NCBI RefSeq assembly: GCF_028290205.1
Contig: NZ_JAQGKF010000135.1
Span: forward strand, 1 to 45,016
DNA length: 45,016 bases
Direction of reading: 5' to 3'
DNA from: Enterovirga sp.
Lineage (GTDB): Bacteria > Pseudomonadota > Alphaproteobacteria > Rhizobiales > Beijerinckiaceae
Shown here: piece after piece, positions 10,404 through 20,718 of the stretch
Position numbering within the stretch: position 1 is the stretch's first letter
How the letters are laid out: every line of letters starts with the position of its first letter
Notes under the pieces: generated by a model
Told to the model about the DNA's origin: nothing
Seen by the model: the letters and a program-made list of their open reading frames with translations, nothing else
Databases searched by the model: none
Translations under genes and position numbers: made by a program

Positions 10404-11399
10404 TCAGCCCGCCTCCGGAGCGGCTTCGACCTCGGCCTCGACCTCGGCCGGATCCAGATCGTAATGCCGCGAGCAGAACTCGCAGGTCACCCCGATGCGG
10501 CCGTCCTCGCCCACCATGTCGTGGCGGTCCTGAGCCGAAAAGTTGCGCATCATGGCGAAGATGCGGTCGCGGGAGCAGCGGCACACCTCGCGCACCGGCT
10601 GCGGATCGAACACCCGCACCCCGCGCTCGTGGAACAGCCGGTAGAGGAGCCGCTCGCTCGACACGGCGGGGTCGACCAGTTCGTGGTCCTCCACCGTCTC
10701 CACCAGCGCCTTGGCCTCGCGCCAGGCATCGTCCTCGCCGGGAGCCTCGGCCGAGGTCGCCGGGTGATCGGCCGGGATGTCGCCGGGCGGCAGGTCGGCG
10801 GCGCGGGCGCGGTCGGGCGAGGAGGGCAGGAACTGGATCAGCAGCCCGCCGGCCCGGAAGCGCCGGCGCCCGCCGGCGAATTCCTCGGCCACCGCGAGCC
10901 GGACCACGGTCGGGATCTGCTCCGACTGCCGGAAATACTGGTGCGCGGCCTCGTCGAAGCCGCCGCCCTCCAGCGACACCACGCCCTGGTAGCGGCTCGC
11001 GCTGGAGCCCTGGTCGATGGTCATGGCCAGGATGCCGGTGCCGAGAAGCTCGCCGGTGCGGGGCCGGGCCCCTGCCGCCTCGACCCGGGCCGCGTCGAAC
11101 CGCGCATAGGCGCGCAGCCGGTCGGGCGCGTCGAAATCCACCACCACCATGTCGACCGGCCCGTCCGTCTTGGTCTGGAGCTGGAACCGTCCCTCGAATT
11201 TCAGGGACGCGCCGAGCAACGCGGTCAGCGCCGCGGCCTCGCCAACCACGCGGCTCACCGCGTCCGGATAGGCGTGCCGGGCCAGCATGGCGTCAAGCGC
11301 CGCGCCGAGCCGGACGGCGCGGCCCCGCACATCGAGCGCCTCCACGGCGAAGGGGAGGACGACGTCGTCCTGGCCCTCGAGCCGGTCCTCGGCGCTCAT
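10404..11399 (-). CDS. hslO: Redox-regulated chaperone Hsp33
   Basis: A 331-residue protein of the Hsp33 family. Hsp33 is inactive when its four zinc-bound cysteines are reduced and becomes a holdase chaperone under oxidative stress. Visible are the N-terminal substrate-binding fold ([19 protein letters not shown]), the [14 protein letters not shown] segment, the linker, and the C-terminal zinc switch CRCSRDR plus CEFC (Cys-X-Cys and Cys-X2-Cys). It has an acidic tail rich in Glu and Ala. Its ATG overlaps the argF stop by four bases (ATGA), so it is the last gene of an argD-argF-hslO operon, an order I recall as conserved in Hyphomicrobiales. Confidence 0.97.
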   Translation of the reverse strand: MSAEDRLEGQDDVVLPFAVEALDVRGRAVRLGAALDAMLARHAYPDAVSRVVGEAAALTALLGASLKFEGRFQLQTKTDGPVDMVVVDFDAPDRLRAYARFDAARVEAAGARPRTGELLGTGILAMTIDQGSSASRYQGVVSLEGGGFDEAAHQYFRQSEQIPTVVRLAVAEEFAGGRRRFRAGGLLIQFLPSSPDRARAADLPPGDIPADHPATSAEAPGEDDAWREAKALVETVEDHELVDPAVSSERLLYRLFHERGVRVFDPQPVREVCRCSRDRIFAMMRNFSAQDRHDMVGEDGRIGVTCEFCSRHYDLDPAEVEAEVEAAPEAG

Positions 11400-12342
11400 G
11401 CCGCCTGGGCCCCCGAGGCCTCCAGGCCCGCACCGAGGCACCAGGCCAGGATGCCCTTCTGGGCGTGGAGCCGGTTCTCGGCCTCGTCGAACACCACCGA
11501 GCAGGGACCGTCGATCACCTCGTCGGTGACCTCCTCGCCTCGATGCGCCGGCAGGCAGTGCATGAAGATCGCGTCCTGCGCGGCGGCGGCCATCAGCCGG
11601 GCATTGACCTGATAGGGGGCCAGCAGGTTGTGCCGGTTGGTCTCGTCCTCGTCGCCCATGGACACCCAGCAATCGGTGACCACGGCGTCCGCGCCGGCCA
11701 CGGCCTCCAGCGGATCGGTCAGGACCCGGATCGGCCCGCCATCGGCGGCGAGGCGGGTCAGCAGCTCGGACCCGGCCTGCAGCTCGGCCGGGGCCGCCAC
11801 GTTGAGCCGGAAATCCAGCAGCGAGGCGGCCTGCGCCCAGGACGCCAGCACGTTGTTGACATCGCCCGACCAGGCCACCGTGCGGCCCCGGATCGAGCCT
11901 CGGTGCTCCTCGAAGGTCAGCACGTCGGCCATGATCTGGCAGGGATGCGAGGTCTTGGTGAGGCCGTTGATCACCGGCACGGTGGCGTTGGCGGCGAGTT
12001 CGACCAGCGTGCCGTGGTCCAGGATGCGGATCATGATCGCGTCGACATAGCGCGACAGGACACGCGCCGTGTCGGCGATGGTCTCGCCGCGGCCGAGCTG
12101 CATCTCCTGGCCGGTCAGCATCAGGGTCTCGCCGCCGAGCTCGCGCATGGCGACGTCGAAGGACACGCGCGTCCGGGTGGACGGCTTGTCGAAGATCATC
12201 GCCAGGAACTTGCCGGCGAGGGGCTTCCGATCCGGCACCTCTCCGCGCCGGCGCCGGGCCTTGAGGCCGGCGCTGAGGTCGAGAAGGCCGCGGAGCTCCG
12301 CTCCGCTGAAATCGGACAGGTCGAGGAAGTGGCGCGGCATGC

Positions 12343-12346
<4 letters not shown>
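11396..12346 (-). CDS. argF: Ornithine carbamoyltransferase
   Basis: A 316-residue enzyme of normal length for the family. It joins carbamoyl phosphate and ornithine to make citrulline in arginine synthesis. The carbamoyl-phosphate loop STRTR is at 56-60, the HPCQ motif follows in the middle, the ornithine-binding loop reads DCWVSMGDE, and the catalytic [13 protein letters not shown] is near the C-terminus. The first ATG (12346) is chosen; a second in-frame ATG two codons later is possible. Both ends overlap neighbours by four bases (argD stop and hslO start), which points to tight co-expression with argD. Confidence 0.98.
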
Positions 12347-13551
<1,205 letters not shown>

Positions 13552-13619
13552 GGGGAACTCCTCCGTGGCGGGCCGGGGCCCGGAAACGAAAGCGCCGCCT
13601 CAGCGGCGGCACCGCGGTG

Positions 13620-13647
13620 AATCTATTGCTCGCCGGCCTGTTGTCAA
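13620..13647 (-). promoter_or_regulatory. Predicted sigma-70 promoter of argD-argF-hslO
   Basis: On the minus strand a consensus TTGACA -35 (13642-13647) and TAGATT -10 (13620-13625) are 16 bases apart. The start point would be near 13613. A GCCGCC/GGCGGC hairpin (13594-13610) lies at the very 5' end of the predicted mRNA and could protect it or act in control. Confidence 0.75.
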
Positions 13648-13734
13648 TGAAGCCACCGGAGGGCCGTGGCGCCACGCGCCTGCTCCGGCCCGCTCCCTCA
13701 GACGAAGGCCGCACACGGCGCTATGCGAGGACCC

Positions 13735-13763
13735 TTGGCGAGAACCCGCCGGTGACCTATATC
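13735..13763 (+). promoter_or_regulatory. Predicted sigma-70 promoter of ssrA
   Basis: TTGGCG (13735-13740) and TATATC (13758-13763) are separated by 17 bases. The start would fall near 13770, giving an acceptor piece of about 82 nt, close to the length I recall for the Caulobacter acceptor RNA. An inverted repeat ACCCGCC/GGCGGGT (13744-13750, 13765-13771) flanks the -10 box. Confidence 0.7.
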
Positions 13764-13769
13764 AGGCGG

Positions 13770-14077
13770 GTCGGGGCAACCCGGCTATGATCGTAGAGGC
13801 AGAGTGGAATAGGCGTTTAGGACGCGGGTTCAATTCCCGCCGTCTCCACCATGAGCCCGCTGCCCGAAAGGGCGCCTGGGCGGGTTCCTGTTGGGGACGA
13901 CTTGGGTTCGACTAGGCGCGATAAAGGCTAGGCTGCGATTAGGCTGAGCTACGGCCTTAATTGTGCAAAACCACAAATGCCAACGACAACGTTGACATGG
14001 GTGCGGTCCGCCTCGCGGCGTGACCATCCGGGGCTCGGGAAAGCCTAGCAACAGAAACGGCACCTTCGGGTGCCGTT
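13770..14077 (+). ncRNA. ssrA: Two-piece (permuted) transfer-messenger RNA
   Basis: tmRNA frees stalled ribosomes and tags the unfinished protein for proteolysis. Here the gene is circularly permuted, as in other alphaproteobacteria. The acceptor piece comes first (about 13770-13851) and has a T-arm GCGGG-TTCAATT-CCCGC (13824-13840) and a 3' end CGTCTCC-A-CCA (13841-13851). A spacer that should be removed follows (13852-13892), then the coding piece begins GGGGACG at 13893. GGGGACG pairs with CGTCTCC, including a G-U at the third pair, the identity mark for alanine charging. A P2 helix joins 13813-13820 with 13912-13919. The tag frame at 13979-14023 reads ANDNVDMGAVRLAA-stop. The 5' end is inferred from the promoter, and the mature 3' end of the coding piece is not certain. 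Confidence 0.95.
14056..14077 (+). terminator. ssrA terminator hairpin
   Basis: AACGGCACC (14056-14064) and GGTGCCGTT (14069-14077) pair perfectly around a stable TTCG tetraloop, followed by CCCATTTCT. This is a good intrinsic terminator form although the T-run is short; the hairpin may also protect the mature 3' end. Confidence 0.7.
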
Positions 14078-14181
14078 CCCATTTCTGGGCCCCGCCGACC
14101 ACCGTGCCGCCATCGTGAAGAGGCATAGGGCCGCGTCCGCGAACCGTCGGACCGCCGGCGAGTTGCCGGCGACCGACCCGC

Positions 14182-14215
14182 CTGCCGGACCGTCATCCCT
14201 GCCGGACCGTCATCC
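14182..14215 (+). repeat. Perfect 17-bp tandem duplication upstream of the ABC exporter
   Basis: CTGCCGGACCGTCATCC occurs twice head-to-tail (14182-14198 and 14199-14215), ending 13 bases before the ATG at 14229. It lies in the untranslated leader. It may be a slippage duplication or a doubled binding site. Confidence 0.9.
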
Positions 14216-14228
14216 TGCCCGGATTTCC

Positions 14229-16085
14229 ATGCTGCGCCGCCTCGAGACCCTCATCGATCCCTTCGCGCCGTTCGACGACGCCAAAATGCCGCCCGGCAAG
14301 GTGGCGCCCTTCGCCTGGGCCTATCTGCGGCCCATCCGCTGGTGGCTGCTCGTCCTGTTCGGGGCGTCGGTGGCCGTGGGCGTACTGGAATCCGGTCTCT
14401 ACCTGCTGATCGGCTGGTTCGTGGACCTGCTGGTCCGGTCCAACCCGGCCACCTTCTTCGCCGAGCACGGCACCGAACTCGTCCTCGTGGCCGTGCTCGT
14501 GCTGGTGCTGCGGCCGCTGTTTCACGCTGCGCACGAGGCGATCTCGAACCAGATCATCGTGCCGCAAGCCACGACCATGATCCGCTGGCGGACGCACGCC
14601 TACACGCTCGGCCACGCGGTCGGGTATTTCCAGGCGGATTTCGCCGGCCGGCTTGCCAACCGTGTCACCCAGGTCGGACCGGCCATCCGCGAGGTTGCCG
14701 TCACCGTGCTCGACACGCTGACCTATGTGGGCATCTTCGCGCTGGCCGCCCTCGGCCTGTTCGGCTCGATCTCGCTCTGGCTCGCCCTGCCCATGGCGCT
14801 CTGGATGGCGGCCTATCTCGGGCTGATGTGGTTTTTCGTGCCGCGCGCGCAGGTCCGCTCCTTGGCCAATGCCGATGCGCGCTCCGTCACAGTCGGCCGC
14901 GTGGTCGACAGCTACACCAACATCCTGACCGTGAAGCTGTTTGCGCGGGCGGACGACGAGCGCTCCTCAGTCCGGGACGCGCTGGCCCGCTGGATGGCCG
15001 CGTTTCTGGATCTGATGCGGCTGATCACCGGCGTCACGGCGGCGCTCTCGGTGCTGAACAGCCTGCTGCTGTTCGCGGTCGGCGCCCTCTCGGTCTGGCT
15101 CTGGTCGAACGGCCGCATGACGGGCGGGGAGGCGGCGGCCGGGCTCGCCCTGGTGATGCGCATTCTGGCCATGTCGGGCTGGGTCATGCAGACCGTCCGG
15201 GGCGTGTTCGAAAACGTCGGCGTGATCCAGGAGGCGATGGCCACCATCGCCCGGCCGCACGCCATCACCGACCGGCCGGGCGCGCCGGCGCTGGCCGTGA
15301 CGCGCGGCGAGATCCGCTTCGAGGAGGCGAGTTTCCACTACGGCCGCCAGGACGGCATCCTGGACCGCTTCTCCCTCACCATCAGGCCGGGCGAAAAGGT
15401 CGGGCTCGTCGGTCCGAGCGGTGCCGGCAAGACCACCATCACGTCGCTGCTGCTGCGGCTGCACGATCTCGAGAGCGGCCGCATCCTGATCGACGGGCAG
15501 GACATCGCCGCCGCGACGCAGGATTCGCTGCGGCGGCAGATCGGCGTCGTGACGCAGGACACCTCGCTCCTGCACCGCTCCATCCGGGACAACATCGCCT
15601 ATGGCCGGCCCGGCGCGACGCAGGCCGATGTGGAGCGGGCCGCGCGGCTCGCCCATGCCGAGGCGTTCATCGCAGCACTCGAGGACCACCGGGGCCGGCG
15701 CGGCTACGAATCCCATGTCGGCGAGCGCGGCGTGAAGCTGTCGGGCGGCCAGCGTCAGCGAATCGCCATCGCCCGCGTGATCCTCAAGGACGCGCCCATC
15801 CTGGTGCTGGATGAGGCGACCTCGGCCCTCGATTCCGAGATCGAGGCCGCGATCCAGGACTCGCTGTCCTCCCTGATGGCCGGCAAGACCGTGATCGCCA
15901 TCGCCCACCGGCTCTCCACCATCGCGGCGCTGGACCGGCTGGTGGTGGTGGAGGGGGGACGCATCGTGGAAGAGGGCGGCCACGCCCAGCTCCTGGCCCG
16001 CGGCGGCCTCTATGCCCGGCTCTGGCACCGGCAATCTGGTGGCTTCCTGGGCGAGGAGCCGAGGGGCGCGGAAGCCGCTGAATAG
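14229..16085 (+). CDS. ABC exporter half-transporter (fused permease and ATPase)
   Basis: A 618-residue inner-membrane protein. The N-terminal half (about 30-340) is a type 1 exporter membrane domain with about six hydrophobic helices; the C-terminal half is an ATPase with Walker A GPSGAGKTT starting at Gly395, Q-loop VVTQDTSLL, signature LSGGQRQR from Leu504, Walker B ILVLDEATSALD with Asp528, and switch His in IAHRLSTI. Such proteins work as dimers and export lipids, peptides or drugs; the substrate cannot be read from the sequence. The open frame extends upstream to 14070, through the end of ssrA, but the ATG at 14229 gives the normal N-terminus. It precedes a MATE pump gene on the same strand, so an efflux pair is possible. 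Confidence 0.92.
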   Translation: MLRRLETLIDPFAPFDDAKMPPGKVAPFAWAYLRPIRWWLLVLFGASVAVGVLESGLYLLIGWFVDLLVRSNPATFFAEHGTELVLVAVLVLVLRPLFHAAHEAISNQIIVPQATTMIRWRTHAYTLGHAVGYFQADFAGRLANRVTQVGPAIREVAVTVLDTLTYVGIFALAALGLFGSISLWLALPMALWMAAYLGLMWFFVPRAQVRSLANADARSVTVGRVVDSYTNILTVKLFARADDERSSVRDALARWMAAFLDLMRLITGVTAALSVLNSLLLFAVGALSVWLWSNGRMTGGEAAAGLALVMRILAMSGWVMQTVRGVFENVGVIQEAMATIARPHAITDRPGAPALAVTRGEIRFEEASFHYGRQDGILDRFSLTIRPGEKVGLVGPSGAGKTTITSLLLRLHDLESGRILIDGQDIAAATQDSLRRQIGVVTQDTSLLHRSIRDNIAYGRPGATQADVERAARLAHAEAFIAALEDHRGRRGYESHVGERGVKLSGGQRQRIAIARVILKDAPILVLDEATSALDSEIEAAIQDSLSSLMAGKTVIAIAHRLSTIAALDRLVVVEGGRIVEEGGHAQLLARGGLYARLWHRQSGGFLGEEPRGAEAAE

Positions 16086-16190
16086 AGCGCGGGGCGGGTC
16101 GGCGCTCCCCCGACGTCGCGTCCCGGCGCTCGTCCCGAACCGGGGCGCGTGCGCCATTCCCTCGTCCCACCGGCCCGCTTAGAAGCGCTC

Positions 16191-17588
16191 ATGTCCCCAC
16201 CCGAGAGCCATCCTCCGCGCCGGCCGCGGCCGTGGCGCGTCGAGGCGCTCGCCACGATCAGCCTGGCCTGGCCCCTGATCCTGTCGAACCTCGCCGGCAC
16301 GGCCATGACCACGATCGACGTGGTGCTGGTCGGGCGCCTCGGGGCCGAGAAGCTGGCTGCCGCGGCGCTCGGCACAAACCTGTACCATGCCGTGTTCATC
16401 GCCCTGATCGGGCTGCTGTCGGCGGTGTCGCCCCTTGTGGCCGAGGAATTCGGGCGGCGCCGCCACGCGGTGCGGGAGATCCGGCGCACCGTTCGGCAGG
16501 GGCTGTGGGTCGCGGTGGCGGCCAGCATCCCGGCCATGGCACTCCTGGCGGCCGGCGAACCCCTGCTGGTCCTGCTGCGGCAAAATCCGGCTCTTGCGGC
16601 CGAAGCCGGGCTCTATCTCCGGGCTCTTCTCTGGGCGCTGCTGCCGAGCCTCGCCTTTCTGGTGCTGCGGCTGTTTATCGCTTCCATCGGCCGGCCCGGC
16701 TGGGGCCTCGCCATCGCGCTGCTGGGGGTTCCGGTGAACGGCGGGCTGGCCGCGCTGCTGATCTCCGGCGGATTCGGCATTCCGCCGCTCGGGCTCGTGG
16801 GCGCCGGCATCGCGACCACCGCCACCACGCTGCTCGGCCTTGTCGCGCTGTGCCTCGTGCTGGCTTTCGACCGGGGCTTTCGCCGCTTCCACATCTTCGG
16901 CCGTTTCTGGCGGCCGGACTGGCCGCGCTTCCGGAGGGTGTGGCGGCTCGGCCTGCCGATCGGTGCGACGCTCGCCCTCGAGGTCGGCCTGTTCAACGGC
17001 TCCGGCCTGCTGATGGGCGCGCTCGGCACCACGGAACTGGCCGCCCACGCCATCGCGCTGCAGATCGCGGCGCTCTGCTTCATGGTGCCGCTGGGACTGG
17101 GGCAGGCAGCGACCATCCGGGTCGGGCAGGCCTTCGGGGCGGGCGAACGAGAGGGAGTGGGCCGCGCCGGATGGATCGCGTTCGGCCTGGCCGTCGCGTT
17201 CATGAGCAGCACGGCGCTGATCCTGTTCGTCGCCCCGGGCCCGCTGGTGGCCGCCTTCATCGACACGGCGGCCCATCCCGAAGTGGCGGGGCTGGCCGTC
17301 CTGCTGCTGGCCCTCGCGGCCCTGTTCCAGATCGCCGACGGCGCGCAGACGGTCGGCGCCGGGATGCTCAGAGGTCTCCAGGACACGCGCATTCCCATGA
17401 TCTACGCCGCTCTCGGCTATTGGGGCGTGGGCGCGCCGCTCGGCTTTGCGCTCGCCTTCCCGCTCGGCTTCAGGGGGCCGGGGGTCTGGACCGGGCTCGC
17501 GGCCGGCCTCGCCGTGGTGTCCGCCCTGATGCTCTGGCGCTGGAGCCGGCGTGACCGTTTGGGACTGACCCGCAGGGCCGGGGATTAA
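16191..17588 (+). CDS. MATE-family multidrug/cation antiporter
   Basis: A 465-residue protein with about twelve membrane helices in two matching halves, the usual length for the NorM/MATE family. Visible family features are ISLAWPLILSNLAGTAMTTIDVVLVGRLG at the N-terminus, LIGLLSAVSPLVAEEFGRR, and in the second half LGLPIGATLALEVGLFNGSGLLMG and GLGQAATIRVGQAFGAG. These pumps use a proton or sodium gradient to expel cationic drugs from the cell. The ATG at 16191 is chosen; a GTG at 16149 in the same frame would add 14 residues. There are 105 bases between the preceding ABC gene and this start. Confidence 0.93.
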   Translation: MSPPESHPPRRPRPWRVEALATISLAWPLILSNLAGTAMTTIDVVLVGRLGAEKLAAAALGTNLYHAVFIALIGLLSAVSPLVAEEFGRRRHAVREIRRTVRQGLWVAVAASIPAMALLAAGEPLLVLLRQNPALAAEAGLYLRALLWALLPSLAFLVLRLFIASIGRPGWGLAIALLGVPVNGGLAALLISGGFGIPPLGLVGAGIATTATTLLGLVALCLVLAFDRGFRRFHIFGRFWRPDWPRFRRVWRLGLPIGATLALEVGLFNGSGLLMGALGTTELAAHAIALQIAALCFMVPLGLGQAATIRVGQAFGAGEREGVGRAGWIAFGLAVAFMSSTALILFVAPGPLVAAFIDTAAHPEVAGLAVLLLALAALFQIADGAQTVGAGMLRGLQDTRIPMIYAALGYWGVGAPLGFALAFPLGFRGPGVWTGLAAGLAVVSALMLWRWSRRDRLGLTRRAGD

Positions 17589-17703
17589 CCCGGCTCAGCC
17601 GGTGTGGAACGGCCGCGCGAAGCGTGGACAGGGCTTTTGAACCATGCCAAAGACCCGGTCGGCGACCCACCGCCGCATTGCGTCGACACCAGGGCGAAGG
17701 CTC

Positions 17704-17736
17704 TGTGCCGCCGCGTTCCGGGGCTCCCGCGGCACA
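17704..17736 (+). other. Hairpin in the petABC upstream region
   Basis: TGTGCCGC (17704-17711) and GCGGCACA (17729-17736) form an eight-base-pair stem with a 17-base loop, 50 bases before petA. The 198-base interval between the MATE gene and petA holds no other clear signal, and I see no convincing promoter in it. Confidence 0.4.
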
Positions 17737-17786
17737 TTGGTCGCGTCCGTGTCCCGGACCGTCCTGGACCCGCCTGGAGCTTGACC

Positions 17787-18356
17787 TTGGCCACGACTGC
17801 AACCGCAGCCCCCCCAGCCACGCGACGCGACTTCCTCCTGATCGCGACCGGCGCCGTCGGCGCCGTGGGCGCGGCCGCCGTGGCCTGGCCCTTTGTCGCC
17901 GCCCTCGCGCCCGACGCCCAGACGGTGGCGGCCGGTGCGCCTGTCGAGGTCGATCTCGGGCCGATCGCGGCCGGGCAGATCGTGAAGGTGTTCTGGCGCG
18001 GCAAGCTGATTTTCGTCCGTCACCGCACGGATGCCGAGATCAAGGCCGCAGAGGACGTCAACGTCGCGACCCTGCCGGATCCGCAGCCCGATTCAGCCCG
18101 CGTGAAGCAGGGCCACGCCAACTTCCTCGTGGTCTACGGCAACTGCACCCATCTCGGCTGCGTGCCGCTCGGCAACGAGGGCGCGTTCAAGGGCTGGTTC
18201 TGCCCCTGCCACGGCTCGGTCTTCGATACGTCGGGCCGCATCCGCCAGGGCCCCGCGCCCATCAACCTGCCGGTTCCGCCCTATACCTTCGTGTCCGACA
18301 CGAAGATCCGGATCGGCGAAGAATCCAAGACCGCCACGAAGACCGCGGCCGCGTGA
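17787..18356 (+). CDS. petA: Ubiquinol-cytochrome c reductase Rieske iron-sulfur subunit
   Basis: A 189-residue Rieske protein of the cytochrome bc1 complex, which passes electrons from ubiquinol to cytochrome c1 at the periplasmic side. A twin-arginine-type leader ([17 protein letters not shown]) is followed by one membrane anchor. The 2Fe-2S cluster is held by CTHLGC (Cys120, His122) and CPCHG (Cys139, His142), with Cys125 and Cys141 as the usual disulfide pair. The TTG at 17787 is chosen because it gives the standard N-terminus and follows GGAG seven bases upstream; the frame stays open upstream to 17604 but that part is not protein-like. First gene of petABC. Confidence 0.96.
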   Translation: MATTATAAPPATRRDFLLIATGAVGAVGAAAVAWPFVAALAPDAQTVAAGAPVEVDLGPIAAGQIVKVFWRGKLIFVRHRTDAEIKAAEDVNVATLPDPQPDSARVKQGHANFLVVYGNCTHLGCVPLGNEGAFKGWFCPCHGSVFDTSGRIRQGPAPINLPVPPYTFVSDTKIRIGEESKTATKTAAA

Positions 18357-18378
18357 AGCTGAAGACCAGGGCGACGTC

Positions 18379-19662
18379 ATGAGCCAGCATGCCACCACCT
18401 ATGTGCCGAAGAGCGCCGCCGCGAAGTGGTTCGAGAGCCGGCTTCCGATCGCCGGCCTGGTGCATTCCTCCTTCGTCGCCTTCCCGGTTCCCCGCAACCT
18501 GACCTATTTCTGGACCTTCGGGGCCATCCTGATCTTCATGCTGGGGGCGCAGATCGTCACCGGCGTGTGGCTTGCGATGCACTACGTTCCGGAGGCGACC
18601 AGGGCGTTCGAATCCGTCGAGCACATCATGCGCGACGTGAATTACGGCTGGCTGCTGCGCTACCTGCACGCCAACGGCGCCTCGATGTTCTTCATCGCGG
18701 TGTACATCCACATCTTCCGGGGCATGTATTACGGCTCCTACAAGGCGCCGCGCGAGATTCTCTGGATCCTCGGCGTGATCATCTTCCTGCTGATGATGGC
18801 GACGGCCTTCATGGGCTACGTCCTGCCCTGGGGTCAGATGTCCTTCTGGGGCGCCACGGTCATCACCAACCTGTTCTCGGCCATCCCGCTCGTCGGCGAC
18901 ACCATCGTGTCCCTGCTGTGGGGCGGCTACTCGGTCGGCAGCCCGACGCTGAACCGCTTCTTCGCGCTGCACTACCTGCTGCCGTTCATGATCGCCGGCG
19001 TGGTCGTGCTGCACGTCTGGGCGCTGCACGTGGTGGGTCAGAACAATCCGACCGGCGTGCCGATCAAGTCCGGCAAGGACGCGGTGCCGTTCACGCCCTA
19101 CGCCACCATCAAGGACCTGTTCGCGACCATCGTGTTCGTGATGTTCTTCGCCTGGTGGGTGTTCTTCGTGCCGAACTATCTCGGCCATGCCGACAACTAC
19201 ATCCCGGCCAACCCGGCCGTGACGCCGGCCCACATCGTGCCGGAATGGTACTTCCTGCCGTTCTACGCGATCCTGCGGGCCATCCCGGACAAGCTCGGCG
19301 GCGTGCTGGCCATGGGTGGCGCGATCGTGGTGCTGGCCTTCCTGCCCTGGCTCGACACCTCCCGCGTGCGTTCGGCCAATTACCGGCCGCTCTACCGCCA
19401 GTTCTTCTGGGCGTTCTGCGTGGTCTGCGTGCTGCTCGGCTGGCTCGGCGCCAAGCCGGCGGAGGGAGGCTACGTGATCGCCTCCCGGATCTGCACGGCC
19501 TGGTACTTCATCCACTTCCTCGTGGTGCTGCCGCTGCTCGGCCTGTTCGAGACGCCGAAGCCGCTGCCATCCTCGATCCTCGAAACCGTCCATGCGGGCC
19601 GCAAGGGCGGCGGCGCGGGGCTTCCGGTCGGCGCTGCCGCCGAACCTTCGATCAAGGGCTGA
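18379..19662 (+). CDS. petB: Cytochrome b of the bc1 complex
   Basis: A 427-residue membrane protein with eight helices. It carries the two b hemes and the quinol (Qo) and quinone (Qi) sites. The heme ligands are His97 and His111 on helix B and His198 and His212 on helix D; the Qo-site PEWY motif is present ([16 protein letters not shown]). The protein is slightly extended at its C-terminus by a Gly/Ala-rich tail, common in alphaproteobacteria. It starts 22 bases after petA and ends three bases before the petC start, so the three genes form one operon. Confidence 0.98.
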   Translation: MSQHATTYVPKSAAAKWFESRLPIAGLVHSSFVAFPVPRNLTYFWTFGAILIFMLGAQIVTGVWLAMHYVPEATRAFESVEHIMRDVNYGWLLRYLHANGASMFFIAVYIHIFRGMYYGSYKAPREILWILGVIIFLLMMATAFMGYVLPWGQMSFWGATVITNLFSAIPLVGDTIVSLLWGGYSVGSPTLNRFFALHYLLPFMIAGVVVLHVWALHVVGQNNPTGVPIKSGKDAVPFTPYATIKDLFATIVFVMFFAWWVFFVPNYLGHADNYIPANPAVTPAHIVPEWYFLPFYAILRAIPDKLGGVLAMGGAIVVLAFLPWLDTSRVRSANYRPLYRQFFWAFCVVCVLLGWLGAKPAEGGYVIASRICTAWYFIHFLVVLPLLGLFETPKPLPSSILETVHAGRKGGGAGLPVGAAAEPSIKG

Positions 19663-19665
19663 ATC

Positions 19666-20592
19666 GTGGCGCGTTCGGATCACAGGCCAATGACCTCACG
19701 CCGCTTCGTCGCAGCCCTCGCTCTCGGCTTCGGGCTTGCCCTGTCTCAGGCCGCCTCGGCGGCCGAGGGCACCCCGCAGCCGCCGCGCCAGAGCTGGACC
19801 TTCTCGGGCATCAGCGGGACGTTCGACCGCGCTCAGCTGCAGCGCGGCTTCAAGGTTTACCGGGAGGCCTGTCAGGCCTGCCACCAGCTGAAGATCCCGT
19901 TCCGGACCCTGGCCCAGAACGGCGGCCCGCAATTCTCGACGGCGCAGGTCACGGCGCTGGCGGCCGAGTACAAGGTGCAGGACGGCCCGAACGACGCCGG
20001 CGACATGTTCGAGCGGCCGGCCCGGCCGGCTGACAACCTGCCCTGGACCTTCCCGAACGAAAACGCCGCCGCGGCCGCGAACGGCGGCAAGGCGCCGCCG
20101 CCCCTGCAGCTGATCGCCAAGGCGCGCGGCTTCGAGCGCGGCTTCCCGTGGTTCGTTTTCGACGCGATGCCGTTTCTGTCCTACCAGGAGCACGGGGTCG
20201 ATTACGTAAAGGCGCTGCTGGTCGGCTACGAGGAGCCGCCGGCCGGCGTCACGGTTCCGCCGGGCGGGCATTACAACAAGTACTTCCCTGGCCACGTCAT
20301 CGCCATGCCGAAGCCGCTCAATTCGGACGGCCAGATCGAGTATCCGAAGGGCCCCGACGGCAAGTCGCCCGTGCCCGAGACGGTCGATCAATACGCCCGG
20401 GACGTGTCGGCCTTCCTGATGTGGGCGGCCGAGCCGCATCTCGAGCAGCGCAAGCGCACCGGGTTCATGGCCCTGATCTTCCTCGCCGTGCTCGGCGCCG
20501 GCATGTGGTACGCCAAGAAGAAGGTCTGGGCGAAGGTGGGCGGCGAGGCCGAGGGCCTGCCGGGCACTGCGCCGCTCGGCCCGACGGGCTGA
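19666..20592 (+). CDS. petC: Cytochrome c1 of the bc1 complex
   Basis: A 308-residue protein with an N-terminal signal (ALALGFGLALSQAASA), a periplasmic heme domain and one C-terminal membrane anchor (GFMALIFLAVLGAGMWYA). Heme c is bound at CQACH (Cys69, Cys72, His73), and the Met ligand lies in VIAMPKPL. It accepts electrons from the Rieske protein and passes them to soluble cytochrome c. It is a separate gene here, unlike the fused fbcH of Bradyrhizobium. The GTG at 19666 follows AAGGG; the ATG at 19690 would also give a good signal peptide and is a real alternative. Confidence 0.96.
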   Translation: MARSDHRPMTSRRFVAALALGFGLALSQAASAAEGTPQPPRQSWTFSGISGTFDRAQLQRGFKVYREACQACHQLKIPFRTLAQNGGPQFSTAQVTALAAEYKVQDGPNDAGDMFERPARPADNLPWTFPNENAAAAANGGKAPPPLQLIAKARGFERGFPWFVFDAMPFLSYQEHGVDYVKALLVGYEEPPAGVTVPPGGHYNKYFPGHVIAMPKPLNSDGQIEYPKGPDGKSPVPETVDQYARDVSAFLMWAAEPHLEQRKRTGFMALIFLAVLGAGMWYAKKKVWAKVGGEAEGLPGTAPLGPTG

Positions 20593-20609
20593 TCCTGACG
20601 ACACTCTGA

Positions 20610-20634
20610 CCCGGCCGGGCCCGTCCCGGCCGGG
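20610..20634 (+). terminator. Hairpin after petABC
   Basis: CCCGGCCGGG (20610-20619) pairs with CCCGGCCGGG (20625-20634; the sequence is self-complementary) around the loop CCCGT. The ten-base-pair GC stem lies 18 bases after the petC stop and has no T-run. It probably ends or stabilises the petABC message. Confidence 0.55.
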
Positions 20635-20718
20635 CCGATCTGGGACCCCGCGCCGCAGAGCCCGACAGGTGATGCGGCCGGCGGACGCGCTTCCCCGCAC
20701 CGCAAGGATCGTCCCGAC

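Noticed and set aside
13816-13851. tRNA-like 3' half with CCA end
   Set aside because: There is no matching 5' half upstream. It pairs with downstream bases 13893-13899 and is the acceptor piece of the permuted tmRNA, not a tRNA fragment or attachment site.
14070-14228. N-terminal extension of the ABC exporter
   Set aside because: The frame is open, but this stretch overlaps the end of ssrA, contains the tandem repeat and is not protein-like. The ATG at 14229 gives the family N-terminus.
17604-17786. 61-codon extension of petA
   Set aside because: It is in frame but would put an odd Pro/Arg-rich stretch before the twin-arginine leader. The TTG at 17787 has a well-placed GGAG.
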